This document shows, one piece after another, positions 8,585 to 17,378 of a stretch of DNA of 64,000 bases (the stretch's first letter is position 1; the number at the start of each line of letters is the position of its first letter). A program made the translations under genes and the position numbers. The stretch spans positions 124,001-188,000 of the forward strand of contig PCWG01000032.1 of the NCBI GenBank assembly GCA_002787235.1, read 5' to 3'. The notes beneath the pieces were generated by a model. That model was not told where the DNA came from, made no database searches, and saw only the letters and a list, made by a program, of their open reading frames with translations. Source of the DNA: Nitrospinae bacterium CG11_big_fil_rev_8_21_14_0_20_45_15. GTDB taxonomy: Bacteria; Nitrospinota; Nitrospinia; Nitrospinales; VA-1.

Positions 8585-10056
8585 TGAATATTCGGGCCAT
8601 ACTCAACGTTGCAGGAGCCCTTCTTCTGCTCGTTTCAGGTCTACTGATCCTTCCCGCTGGTGTGTCCTGGCACTTTGATAACCCACCGATCGCCGGTTAT
8701 ATGAGTGAGACGCATGCATTTCTCGCCGCCATTGTCCTTTCTTTTGTTCTGGGATTGGGATTGTGGAAATTCCTGCCTTCCGGCATTGAGCAGTTGCGCG
8801 ACAGAGAAGGTTTCGCCATCGTTGCTTTTTCGTGGATACTGATCGCATTTGTAGGTGCGATCCCTTTCAAACTGTCCGGTGTGTGCCCCAATTTTATCGA
8901 CGGTGTGTTCGAGAGCATGAGCGGTTTCACCACCACGGGTGCTTCCATATTACGGGAAATAGATTCCTTGCCAGAGGGCATCCTGTTTTGGCGGAACCTC
9001 ATGCAATGGGTAGGCGGTATGGGTATCATTATCCTGTCGCTGGCAATTTTCCCCGCTTTGGGGATTGGCAGTTTCCATTTGTTCAAAGCAGAAATCCCCG
9101 GTGGAGCCACCGTGGAGCGCGTGCAACCCCGCCTGGCAGAAACCGCAAAAATTCTTTGGAAAACATACATCGCCCTCACACTGCTGGAAATCGTGGTTCT
9201 CAGGTTGCTGGGGCTGGATTTTTTTGATGCGGTGACGCATACCTTTTCCACAGTAGCCACCGGAGGTTTCTCCCCGTATGGGAAAAGTGTGGGCTATTTT
9301 GACAATGTGTACGTCGAAGCCGCCATCTTTTTCTTCATGTTTTTGGGGGGGATCAACTTTGTCCTTCATTTCCAGCTGGTGCGCGGAAACTTTCGGGAAG
9401 TGTTCCAAAACCCTGAAATTCGATTCTACTGCGGGATGCTCGTGGTAGGTATTTTGATAGCGACCTGGGGACTGCACTGGAACAGGCCGGAAAACGGATT
9501 TGGCACCAGTTTCAGAAGTGCCGCATTCACCGTCATGTCCATCAACACCACGACGGGGTTCGCAACCGATGATTTCAATCATTGGCCCGATTTTTTAAAA
9601 ATGATGCTGTTGACCATCATGCTGGTGGGCGGTTGTTCGGGGTCTACCAGCGGTTCGCTCAAGGCCATTCGCTTTATTGTATTGCTGAAAATCATCTCCA
9701 GAGAATTGAAAAAGCTGATCCATCCGCGAGCCATCATGCACGTCAAAGTGGGGGGGAAAACTCTGGACCCCGACCGGTTGACCAACACCGTGGCATTGAC
9801 CAGTCTGTTCATGGGTTTTGCCATATTGAGCTGTATCTTTCTGTCGTTTCTGGGAGTGGATATGGAAACATCGGTTTCTGCGTCCATAGCGTGTTTGTTC
9901 AATATAGGACCCGGTTTGGGTCAGGTGGGGCCGGCAGGACATTATGCAGATATTCCCTACCTTGGGAAAGCTTTGCTCATCGCGTACATGTTGATGGGAA
10001 GACTTGAAATTTACGGGATTATTTTACTTTTTGTGCCGCTCACATGGCGCAAATAA
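8584..10056 (+). CDS. trkH: TrkH-family potassium uptake membrane subunit
   Basis: 490 residues, polytopic inner-membrane protein with about ten to twelve hydrophobic segments. Four repeated pore regions are recognisable: SMSGFTTTGASI, FSTVATGGFSPYG, SINTTTGFATDD and the late segment FNIGPGLGQVGP, each giving a selectivity-filter glycine. Together with TrkA it imports K+ driven by the proton motive force, for turgor and pH balance. The gene starts inside the trkA stop codon. Length is typical of TrkH. Confidence 0.95.
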   Translation: MNIRAILNVAGALLLLVSGLLILPAGVSWHFDNPPIAGYMSETHAFLAAIVLSFVLGLGLWKFLPSGIEQLRDREGFAIVAFSWILIAFVGAIPFKLSGVCPNFIDGVFESMSGFTTTGASILREIDSLPEGILFWRNLMQWVGGMGIIILSLAIFPALGIGSFHLFKAEIPGGATVERVQPRLAETAKILWKTYIALTLLEIVVLRLLGLDFFDAVTHTFSTVATGGFSPYGKSVGYFDNVYVEAAIFFFMFLGGINFVLHFQLVRGNFREVFQNPEIRFYCGMLVVGILIATWGLHWNRPENGFGTSFRSAAFTVMSINTTTGFATDDFNHWPDFLKMMLLTIMLVGGCSGSTSGSLKAIRFIVLLKIISRELKKLIHPRAIMHVKVGGKTLDPDRLTNTVALTSLFMGFAILSCIFLSFLGVDMETSVSASIACLFNIGPGLGQVGPAGHYADIPYLGKALLIAYMLMGRLEIYGIILLFVPLTWRK

Positions 10057-10111
10057 GGGTTGCTTTTAGATAGCCGATATCATAGTATTTTCACTTATCT
10101 TACGCTTAATT

Positions 10112-10178
10112 CCGTTGCATGACTATCATTCGGTTAGATATTGATCGGTTAGATTATTGAATGGTAGTCATACAACGG
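10112..10178. repeat. Large imperfect palindrome with an internal direct repeat, upstream of oadA
   Basis: The arms CCGTTGCATGACTATCATTC (10112-10131) and its near complement at 10159-10178 pair over 20 positions, with one mismatch and one G-U. The spacer carries two copies of CGGTTAGAT (10131-10139 and 10146-10154). It sits between trkH and oadA. It could terminate trkH transcripts, act in the oadA leader, or be an operator; there is no T-run after the stem, which argues against a simple terminator. Confidence 0.7.
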
Positions 10179-10272
10179 GGTTTATGTTGACCAACCAGAG
10201 TGGGTCCCGCATATCATGTTTTGAAGCTAAGTATCTGTGGGCCGGCCTTATTTTAAGAGGAATTTTTTTGGA

Positions 10273-12087
10273 ATGAATGCTGAACAACAGCCTCTGAAAA
10301 TTACTGAAACCGCGTTGCGCGATGCACATCAGTCCATCCTCGCGACGCGGATGAGAACCGAGGACATGCTACCGATCGCAAGCAAGATAGATCAGGTGGG
10401 CTATTATTCGTCCGAAATGTGGGGTGGAGCCACCTTCGACTCCTGTTTGCGTTTTCTGAATGAAAACCCCTGGGACCGGGTTCGCAAGTTGCGCGACAAG
10501 ATGCCCAACACCAAATTTCAAATGCTTCTGCGCGGGCAAAATTGTGTCGGTTACCGACATTATGCCGATGACGTGGTAGAACGTTTCGTCAAGCACTCGG
10601 TAGACGTCGGTATCGACATCTTCAGGATATTCGATGCTCTCAACGACTTCAGAAACATTGAAGTGGCTATGAAAACCGCTCAAAAATACGGCGGAATCGT
10701 TGAAGGAACCATCAGCTACACCGTCAGCCCCGTACACAATGTTGAGTTGTACATTGCCATGGCCAAACGGCTGGAAGAAATGGGTTCGGATATTTTGTGC
10801 ATCAAGGACATGGCGGGATTGCTGACACCCTATGTCACGCGCACCCTCATCACCGAAATCAAAAAAGTAGTAAAAATTCCCATACACCTCCACACCCACG
10901 CAACCACAGGTCTGGTAGGCATGAACCTGCAATGCGCCATCGACGCAGGCGTTGATATCGTCGATACCGCCATTTCCAGTCTGGCAATGGGAACCTCCCA
11001 GTTTGCAACCGAATGTGTAGTCGCATCCCTCAAGGGCGAGGCCCGCGATACCGGACTGGACATGAATCTGCTCGCAGAAATTGCCGATTATTTCAAGGAA
11101 GTGAGAAATCATTACTCTGAATTTGAAAGCGATTTCAAAGGCGTCGATGTCAAAATCCTGGATTCGCAAATCCCCGGCGGGATGATCTCCAATATGGAGA
11201 ATCAATTGCGCGAGCAAAATGCACTCGACAAGCTCGACGAAGTGTTGCAAGAAGTTCCGCGTGTTCGCAAGGAGATGGGATATCCTCCTTTGGTGACACC
11301 CACGAGCCAGATCGTGGGTTCCCAGGCAACCCTCAATGTATTGACCGGCGAACGCTACAAAATCATAACCAAAGAGACCCGCGAATGCGTGATGGGCAAA
11401 TACGGCAAACTGCCAGCACCCATTGATCCCGATTTGCTCGCCAAAGTGTCAGAAGGTCAGGAAATCATCGAGTGCCGACCGGCAGACCTCTTGGAACCCG
11501 AATGGGAGAAAGTCGTTCAGGAATGTGGTGATGCGATCAGCTCTGAAGACGATCGCCTGTCTTACGCCCTGTTCCCGAAAGTGGCAATGAGCTATTTTGC
11601 ACAACGCGATGCCGCCGCGGCGAACCCGGTAAAAGCCAAACCGGTTGCATTGAAAAATGCATCGCCACCCGCAGGCTCGGCACCCGCGAAAGCATCCGCA
11701 CCAGCAGCAGCACCCGTTGGAGGGGCTTACACCGTTACCGTCAACGGCAAACCTTATTCAGTTGAAGTTGTTCCCGCAGGCTCGGCACCCATCAAAGCAT
11801 CTGCACCCGCGCCAGTAGCGGCACCCGCACCCGCGGCGGCACCGGCACCTGCCCCGGCGGCAAGTGGTGGAGCCAAAGCTACACTGGTCGCGCCGCTACC
11901 CGGATCGATTTTTTCCGTCCAATGCAGTGTGGGTGATGTGGTCAACGAAGGCGATACTCTCCTTGTTATGGAAGCTATGAAAATGGAGACCAATGTGACC
12001 GCGCATGTTTCTGGAACCGTAGGAGCTCTGCTTGTAAAAGAAGGTGATAAGGTGCAAACGGGCGACGAACTTGTGGTGATCAACTGA
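10273..12087 (+). CDS. oadA: Oxaloacetate decarboxylase alpha subunit (biotin carboxyltransferase)
   Basis: 604 residues from the chosen ATG. The N-terminal carboxyltransferase barrel shows TALRDAHQS, the metal-site HLHTHATTG motif and a conserved [11 protein letters not shown] conserved carboxylase domain follows, then an Ala-Pro linker (about residues 455-540) in which the segment PAGSAPxKASAPA occurs twice, and a C-terminal biotinyl domain with the lysine in EAMKMET. The protein moves CO2 from oxaloacetate to biotin. Next to oadB and oadG it forms a sodium-pumping decarboxylase; a pyruvate carboxylase B subunit has similar domains, but the oadBG neighbours decide the call. The frame is open 12 codons further upstream. 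Confidence 0.93.
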   Translation: MNAEQQPLKITETALRDAHQSILATRMRTEDMLPIASKIDQVGYYSSEMWGGATFDSCLRFLNENPWDRVRKLRDKMPNTKFQMLLRGQNCVGYRHYADDVVERFVKHSVDVGIDIFRIFDALNDFRNIEVAMKTAQKYGGIVEGTISYTVSPVHNVELYIAMAKRLEEMGSDILCIKDMAGLLTPYVTRTLITEIKKVVKIPIHLHTHATTGLVGMNLQCAIDAGVDIVDTAISSLAMGTSQFATECVVASLKGEARDTGLDMNLLAEIADYFKEVRNHYSEFESDFKGVDVKILDSQIPGGMISNMENQLREQNALDKLDEVLQEVPRVRKEMGYPPLVTPTSQIVGSQATLNVLTGERYKIITKETRECVMGKYGKLPAPIDPDLLAKVSEGQEIIECRPADLLEPEWEKVVQECGDAISSEDDRLSYALFPKVAMSYFAQRDAAAANPVKAKPVALKNASPPAGSAPAKASAPAAAPVGGAYTVTVNGKPYSVEVVPAGSAPIKASAPAPVAAPAPAAAPAPAPAASGGAKATLVAPLPGSIFSVQCSVGDVVNEGDTLLVMEAMKMETNVTAHVSGTVGALLVKEGDKVQTGDELVVIN

Positions 12088-12089
12088 CT

Positions 12090-13298
12090 ATGGATATCAG
12101 CTTCGGCTCAGCCGCACTCCACATAGCACAAAGCACAGGATTTACCGCGTTGACCTCCGGTCACGTCATCATGCTTTTGATCTCTTGTGTACTGGTTTAC
12201 CTGGCAATCTGGAAACAGTTCGAACCCTTGCTCCTCTTGCCCATCGGCTTCGGTTGCCTCATGGCCAACCTGCCTTTGAGTCTCATGAGTAATGTCGACG
12301 AAGGGGGATTGCTGAATTTCTTTTATCAAGGAGTCACACACGAAATCCTGCCGCCGCTGGTTTTCCTCGGCGTTGGAGCCCTGACCGATTTCGGACCCCT
12401 GCTGGCCAATCCATCGACCCTTCTGCTCGGAGCCGCCGCACAAGTGGGCGTGTACACCACCCTCATCGGAGCCGTCGCGCTGGGATTCGACATGAAAGAA
12501 GCCAGTGCCATCGGCATCATCGGAGGTGCCGACGGACCGACCTCAATCTTTATCGCAAGCAAATTGGCCCCGCATTTATTAGCACCCATCGCCGTGGCGG
12601 CCTATTCCTATATGTCACTCGTTCCCCTGATTCAGCCGCCGATCATGCGGTTTTTTACGACCCCAACGGAACGAAAAGTGCGCATGGAGCAATTGCAACC
12701 CATTTCGCAGACCGTGAAAATCATCTTCCCTGTGCTGGTGACCATCGTCTGCTGTCTCATGTTGCCCGGAGTCACCCCCTTGTTGGGAATGCTGATGCTC
12801 GGCAACCTGTTCCGTGAATCCGGCGTGACCAAACGCCTGCACGAAACCGCAGAGACTCATTTGATCAACATCGTCACCATCCTGTTGGCACTGGCGGTAG
12901 GATCCTCCATGACCGCTGAATCATTTTTGAAGTTGGAGACCATTAAAATCATCGTTCTCGGACTGCTCGCATTCTCCATGGCAACCGCCGGAGGCGTACT
13001 GTTTGGGAAGCTCATGTACAAAATGACCGGCGGCAAAGTCAATCCGCTCATCGGTTCCGCAGGCGTATCCGCCGTACCGATGGCCGCACGGGTATCGCAA
13101 AAAGTCGGCGCAGAAGAAGACAAGCAAAACTTTTTACTGATGCACGCAATGGGACCCAACGTCGCCGGAGTCATAGGAAGTGCCGTCGCCGCCGGAGTGT
13201 TCGTCTCCCTGTTTGGCGACCCGGTCGCCGGAGCCGATCCCCATGCCGCTGTAGAATCTCTGCATCAGATAGCAAGTGTTATAGGAGGTGGCAAATGA
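12090..13298 (+). CDS. oadB: Oxaloacetate decarboxylase beta subunit, Na+-pumping membrane protein
   Basis: 402 residues, about nine to eleven membrane segments. Family signatures include [20 protein letters not shown], the re-entrant region [20 protein letters not shown] with the essential Asp, and [14 protein letters not shown]. It decarboxylates carboxybiotin on the alpha subunit and uses the energy to export Na+ across the inner membrane. It starts two bases after the oadA stop and overlaps oadG by four bases. Homologues that serve methylmalonyl-CoA or glutaconyl-CoA decarboxylases are similar, so the substrate comes from the adjacent oadA. Confidence 0.94.
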   Translation: MDISFGSAALHIAQSTGFTALTSGHVIMLLISCVLVYLAIWKQFEPLLLLPIGFGCLMANLPLSLMSNVDEGGLLNFFYQGVTHEILPPLVFLGVGALTDFGPLLANPSTLLLGAAAQVGVYTTLIGAVALGFDMKEASAIGIIGGADGPTSIFIASKLAPHLLAPIAVAAYSYMSLVPLIQPPIMRFFTTPTERKVRMEQLQPISQTVKIIFPVLVTIVCCLMLPGVTPLLGMLMLGNLFRESGVTKRLHETAETHLINIVTILLALAVGSSMTAESFLKLETIKIIVLGLLAFSMATAGGVLFGKLMYKMTGGKVNPLIGSAGVSAVPMAARVSQKVGAEEDKQNFLLMHAMGPNVAGVIGSAVAAGVFVSLFGDPVAGADPHAAVESLHQIASVIGGGK

Positions 13299-13567
13299 AC
13301 GGACTTTTAGGCGATGCCGTGACCGTCTCCATCATCTCCATGAGCGTGATTTTTTTGGTCTTGAGCGTCCTGATTATAACAATCAAAGTACTGGTGCGTC
13401 TAATGCCCTACGAGGCACCACCACCAAAACCCGTAAAGAAAACCGCCGCATCCCAGACAGCGGCGGCAACCTCCAGCGAAGCCGACGAACACATCGCCGC
13501 CATTACCGGAGCCATGACCGCCCACCTCGGGCAGAATCCCGGCCATCTGGACATCAAACCGCTTTAA
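13295..13567 (+). CDS. oadG: Oxaloacetate decarboxylase gamma subunit
   Basis: 90 residues. One N-terminal membrane helix (about residues 9-34, [20 protein letters not shown]) is followed by a proline-rich and alanine-rich cytoplasmic tail. The gamma subunit anchors the alpha subunit to the beta subunit and stabilises the complex. The ATG lies within the oadB stop region (ATGA overlap). Sequence alone is weakly diagnostic for this short family; position and topology make the call. The usual gene order in other bacteria is G-A-B, here it is A-B-G. Confidence 0.85.
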   Translation: MNGLLGDAVTVSIISMSVIFLVLSVLIITIKVLVRLMPYEAPPPKPVKKTAASQTAAATSSEADEHIAAITGAMTAHLGQNPGHLDIKPL

Positions 13568-13590
13568 CAGCATCCGCAACAAATTTTGTA

Positions 13591-13623
13591 TTGAGCCCCG
13601 ATCCCCAAAAGGACAGGGCTCAG
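13591..13623 (+). terminator. Probable terminator of the oad operon
   Basis: Inverted repeat TTGAGCCC / GGGCTCAG (13591-13598 and 13616-13623) with a further TCC/GGA pairing inside the loop, 24 bases after oadG. No T-run follows, so the assignment is tentative. Confidence 0.5.
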
Positions 13624-13791
13624 TAAATTCCCACCCGTACAAAAAAACCTCGCATTGAGAAGAAAACAAAACTTCAAACTCAAGGCCGCTTAACTTGAGC
13701 TTGAAAAACAGGCATCGAAGGAATATAAATCAAAGGTGTCTCCTGTTAAAATCAACTCTTCACCCCAATCCATTTAACGATTTACTGCCTG

Positions 13792-14466
13792 ATGTTAAAA
13801 GACCCGGACTATAGACTCTTTCAGGGAACTGAAAATTATTTTGTCGATTTATGGCGCTCACTCCGTATCTGGCGTGAGTTTCGTAAAGGATTTACCAAGC
13901 TGAATCGCATCAATCATTGCGTGACTTTTTTCGGGTCAGCGCGGTTTAAAGAAGATCACCGCTATTACAAACTGGCTTACGAAACAGCCTATGAGCTCGG
14001 CAAGGCAGGTTATTCGATCATGACTGGCGGCGGCCCCGGTATCATGGAAGCGGCAAACAGAGGGGCTAAAGATGCCGGAGCCTTATCAATCGGTTGCAAC
14101 GTCAAACTGCCAAAGGAACAGAAGTCCAACCCCTATCTGGATATCAATATCGGATTCCACTATTTCTTTGTTCGCAAAGTCATGTTGCTCAAATATTCCA
14201 CCGCATTTGTTCTTTTGCCCGGTGGTTTCGGCACAATGGACGAGATGTTTGAGACCGCAACCTTGATGCAAACAGATAAAATACGTGACTTCCCCGTAGT
14301 GGCAATGGGCCGTGATTACTGGGAAAAATTGGACCCGTTCATCATGGAAACCATGATTTCCCATGGCACCATTGATGAAGGAGATATGAATTTTGCCCAG
14401 ATAACCGACGACCCCAAAGTAGCTCTTGATATCATACGGCTGAAAAAAATTGGAGAGCTGATTTAA
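13792..14466 (+). CDS. LOG-family protein (TIGR00730-type Rossmann-fold phosphoribohydrolase-like)
   Basis: 224 residues. The LOG-family signatures are clear: GGGPGIMEAANRGA near residue 80 and PGGFGTMDEMFE near residue 143, the latter with the catalytic Glu. The family cleaves the N-glycosidic bond of nucleoside monophosphates, including cytokinin riboside phosphates, in the cytoplasm. An N-terminal extension of about 45 residues (RLFQGTENYFVDLWRSLRIW) is typical of one bacterial subgroup. The true bacterial substrate is unknown. Stands alone, with 113 bases before the next gene. Confidence 0.85.
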   Translation: MLKDPDYRLFQGTENYFVDLWRSLRIWREFRKGFTKLNRINHCVTFFGSARFKEDHRYYKLAYETAYELGKAGYSIMTGGGPGIMEAANRGAKDAGALSIGCNVKLPKEQKSNPYLDINIGFHYFFVRKVMLLKYSTAFVLLPGGFGTMDEMFETATLMQTDKIRDFPVVAMGRDYWEKLDPFIMETMISHGTIDEGDMNFAQITDDPKVALDIIRLKKIGELI

Positions 14467-14580
14467 AATTCTTGTTCGCCGTCAGACAAACGCGGATCAA
14501 AAGCTAGGCAACGCACCTTTTTTGAGGTCGGCTCACTTTATTGACATCCAATTATTAACAACAAACCCCGAGAATTAAAA

Positions 14581-14922
14581 ATGAGCGACACGCTTCCCCC
14601 CTGCCCACAATGCAACTCCGCATACACCTATGAAGATCGCAACCTTTTGATCTGCCCGGAGTGTGCGCACGAATGGAACCCCGATGCAGAAACGACAGAA
14701 GCAGATGCGCTGGTGGTGAAAGACGCCTATGGAACCCCCTTGCAAGACGGCGACACCGTCACACTGATCAAAGACCTGAAAATAAAAGGCTCTTCATCCG
14801 TGGCAAAAGTGGGAACCAAGGTAAAAATCAACCGACTTGTGAACGGCGACCACAATATCGACTGCAAGATCACCGGAGTCGGAGCCATGATGTTGAAATC
14901 GGAATTTGTCAAGAAAGCCTGA
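14581..14922 (+). CDS. yjdM: YjdM/PhnA-family zinc-ribbon protein
   Basis: 113 residues. An N-terminal zinc ribbon (CPQC at about 8-11 and CPEC at about 26-29) is followed by the compact beta domain with the typical segments [19 protein letters not shown] and [13 protein letters not shown]. These are YjdM (formerly PhnA) family proteins; despite the old name they are not phosphonoacetate hydrolases and their role is unclear. The gene ends one base before the yciH ATG, so the two are probably co-translated. Length is normal. Confidence 0.9.
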   Translation: MSDTLPPCPQCNSAYTYEDRNLLICPECAHEWNPDAETTEADALVVKDAYGTPLQDGDTVTLIKDLKIKGSSSVAKVGTKVKINRLVNGDHNIDCKITGVGAMMLKSEFVKKA

Positions 14923-14923
14923 G

Positions 14924-15277
14924 ATGAACGCCAGCAAAGATCGAATTGTCTACTCCACCGAACAAGGCAGAATGTGCCCCGGCTGTGGCAATCCCATAAA
15001 GCAATGCACCTGCCGCAAACAGACCTCAGCCATCGGTGATGGCAACATCCGCGTCTCCCGCGAGACCAAAGGCAGAAAAGGCAAAGGCGTCACCCTGATC
15101 AAAGGACTCGCACTGGATGCCACAGCCCTGGCATCGATGGGCAAGAAACTCAAAGCCATGTGCGGTTCCGGCGGTACCGTCAAAGACGGCGTCATAGAAA
15201 TTCAGGGCGACCATATCGAACGCATCCTCGACTACTTGAAGGAGCAAGGCCTGAAGGCCAAACGGTCGGGCGGATGA
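14924..15277 (+). CDS. yciH: SUI1/eIF1-family translation factor YciH
   Basis: 117 residues from the ATG that follows the yjdM stop; the frame is open further upstream but that would overlap yjdM. An N-terminal zinc-ribbon-like CPGCGNPIKQCTC motif precedes the SUI1 domain (RETKGRKGKGVTLIKGL, then MCGSGGTVKDGVIEIQGDH), the fold of eukaryotic eIF1. Bacterial YciH binds the small ribosomal subunit and affects initiation fidelity, probably under stress. The gene overlaps a small downstream ORF by four bases. Confidence 0.9.
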   Translation: MNASKDRIVYSTEQGRMCPGCGNPIKQCTCRKQTSAIGDGNIRVSRETKGRKGKGVTLIKGLALDATALASMGKKLKAMCGSGGTVKDGVIEIQGDHIERILDYLKEQGLKAKRSGG

Positions 15278-15375
15278 AACGTTTTTATTTGCCCCATCAG
15301 GATCGGGAAGAGCAACCGATTGAGACCCCGCCCGCGCAAAAAACACCACCGCAACCCCGTCGATTGACCAACTAA
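15274..15375 (+). CDS. Possible 33-residue protein coupled to yciH
   Basis: A 33-codon ORF whose ATG overlaps the yciH stop (ATGA). The product begins MKRFYLPHQDREEQ and continues with a proline-, glutamine- and threonine-rich tail ending in RRLTN. The overlap is the arrangement used for translational coupling, which is the only evidence that it is expressed. No family is recognised. Confidence 0.4.
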   Translation: MKRFYLPHQDREEQPIETPPAQKTPPQPRRLTN

Positions 15376-15531
15376 GACGGGCTTGCTTCGTGTCTCGCCC
15401 GCAAAAACGAATAAATCCCCCTTGCTATTTCTGAAGTCGATCCCTCAGATAATACCGACACAAAAATTCGGGTTTGTGTCATATTATAAAAAATAAAGAT
15501 TTGACCTCTATTATGAATAAATAATATAAGA

Positions 15532-16047
15532 TTATGTTTCACTGATTCGGGTTTTCCAATCTGTGCTAAAATCTAGATCTCTAAAAAATATGAAAGAAGT
15601 ACACCATAAAATTTCTAAGTTATTACATACATCGGGTATGCGTCTATTGGCCCTTTTACGGTTTGGTTTAGTTGCCTCTGTCGTTACAATAGTTCTATTC
15701 TGTTTTGAGGTTAAAGCATAGGCTATTAAGAAGGGGTCTCGACCAAGTTTTTCTTGCTCATCATCGGTCAAATCAGGAGCATATCCCTCATTGACTGTAA
15801 AGCGAACATTCTCAATATTTACTTCCTCTGAGAACAGTAAAGCAGTTTGAGTCTCTGTCTTCTTTACCCATTCTGAAAGTTCGTCTTTGCCATTTTTTAA
15901 TTCCTCGTAAATTTCAATTGGTATCTTGGCAAACCCGTTTCGCCCCATCTGTTCAAGCCAAGTCCAAAATTCTGGAACGCGTTTGAAAGGATAATATAAA
16001 TTTTTTGCATCTATAAGAACATTGGCGTCTAGTAAATATAGCAACAA
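15532..16047 (-). CDS. PIN-domain protein, DUF4411-like, probable toxin component
   Basis: 171 residues. The start LLYLLDANVLIDAKN carries the first PIN-domain acidic residue (Asp8), and GRDPFLIAYAL near residue 105 carries a later one, followed by IVTTEA as in PIN ribonucleases. It resembles the DUF4411 family. PIN proteins cut RNA and often act as toxins. It lies 16 bases downstream of an HTH-ImmA gene on the same strand, a recurring pair in bacterial genomes. Both genes are visibly more AT-rich than their neighbours, as expected for mobile accessory DNA. The toxin role is inferred. Confidence 0.8.
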   Translation of the reverse strand: MLLYLLDANVLIDAKNLYYPFKRVPEFWTWLEQMGRNGFAKIPIEIYEELKNGKDELSEWVKKTETQTALLFSEEVNIENVRFTVNEGYAPDLTDDEQEKLGRDPFLIAYALTSKQNRTIVTTEATKPNRKRANRRIPDVCNNLEILWCTSFIFFRDLDFSTDWKTRISET

Positions 16048-16063
16048 ATTCTCCTAAATAAAT

Positions 16064-17245
16064 TTATAAACCTATAAGGGAATGGACATTTTGAGCCTTA
16101 ACACCTAAGATTTTTCCAGCCTTGGTGGTCGTTAGAATTCCTCCGCTCATCATCCGCTGGACATGATTAATTAGAGCAGTTCCAACGCGTTGTCGTCGTA
16201 CAATGTAGTAATCAGGACCGCCTGTTCTATCTTTATTTTTATTCTTTTTGTTTGTTTGCGATTCAAACCACAATTTTTGGAAGGCTTCATTTAGGCGACT
16301 CCATATAGCTTTATCAATTTGTCCTCTGCGAAAAAGCTTATATGCAACCATAGAGTTACTGAGGTTCCTCGAATTTGCAAAATGATTTATGTAGAGATAG
16401 ATTTCTTCGTAACTTTGACCACGTTCTATTGTAATTAATTCATTGCTTGGCAATAAAAATTCGCTTGCTACATCGTTGCAAAATTTTTCAATTTCTTTTT
16501 CTGGACGAGCACCGCTCACGCCAGTTTGCCCAAGCCAAAGATGGGTGAGTTCATGGAGGAGGGTGAAAGACCATGCGGCTCGTGAATCCTGATCATTAAT
16601 TATGACAAAAGGAGCAATATTATTGGCTAAGGCAAAGCCACGAAAAATTTCTGGATCTATTTTCGTGTGATGGCTTCCAAGGTCGCCCATTAGTAAAACA
16701 AACACACCTATGGCTTCGACTTTTTCCCGAAGAAGTGTAAAAGCTTCTATGGGAGAACGTTGTGAGCAAAACTCTGATAAATTAAAATGTATGGTGTTTT
16801 GAATGGATTCGAGTACTGCAGGAACCCCATCTTCCATTTTCATCGATCCTATAAATTGTAAGGTGTCAGATTCCTCTTCATCTTCTAATGCCGCTTGGAG
16901 AACACCTTGTCTTGCTTGTACATTCCGAATCAAAGTATCCAGCCATGCGTTTGCCTTATTAGACGCAAGTCCAGATAGAGTGCGGAAATCCTGTCCTCGG
17001 TCACCTTGACGAGGAGGGGAAGACATATAAAAAGTTATAAGAGGGCGGTGGTATTGCTTAGCCATTTTTAAAAGCAGAGACCGCGTCGGCTCGGTTTCCC
17101 CTGATTCTAATTTAGTGAGTCTTTCAGTTGCGGTTGTGTCTTTTGTGCCATTGAGCACTATCTTTTTAACCGCTTCTTCAATTGTAAGTCCAGCGGTTTC
17201 ACGAGCCCATTTGAGAATTTGAGGGTTAATTTTTGGCATTTTCAT
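16064..17245 (-). CDS. HTH domain plus ImmA/IrrE metallopeptidase
   Basis: 393 residues. The N-terminal helix-turn-helix (WARETAGLTIEEAVKKI, then LTKLESGETEPTRSLLLKMA) is followed by the ImmA/IrrE zinc peptidase domain with LLHELTHLWLG (HExxH) near residue 233 and a downstream Glu in FCNDVASEFLLP. About 100 C-terminal residues include a basic region. ImmA/IrrE peptidases cleave repressors; HTH-fused forms are often paired with PIN toxins and may regulate or neutralise them. The gene is first in a two-gene unit with the PIN protein. An alternative start lies two codons in. Confidence 0.85.
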   Translation of the reverse strand: MKMPKINPQILKWARETAGLTIEEAVKKIVLNGTKDTTATERLTKLESGETEPTRSLLLKMAKQYHRPLITFYMSSPPRQGDRGQDFRTLSGLASNKANAWLDTLIRNVQARQGVLQAALEDEEESDTLQFIGSMKMEDGVPAVLESIQNTIHFNLSEFCSQRSPIEAFTLLREKVEAIGVFVLLMGDLGSHHTKIDPEIFRGFALANNIAPFVIINDQDSRAAWSFTLLHELTHLWLGQTGVSGARPEKEIEKFCNDVASEFLLPSNELITIERGQSYEEIYLYINHFANSRNLSNSMVAYKLFRRGQIDKAIWSRLNEAFQKLWFESQTNKKNKNKDRTGGPDYYIVRRQRVGTALINHVQRMMSGGILTTTKAGKILGVKAQNVHSLIGL

Positions 17246-17378
17246 TAAACAGTTTTTTATGCAAATTTCTTTATAGAACTCACAAGGTACTCCTAATGAT
17301 TATACCGTATTGAATAAACAAGGTAAAAAAACCTTTCAATTATTCGTTATTGCGCTCCAGAATAGGTTTCGAAGGTTT

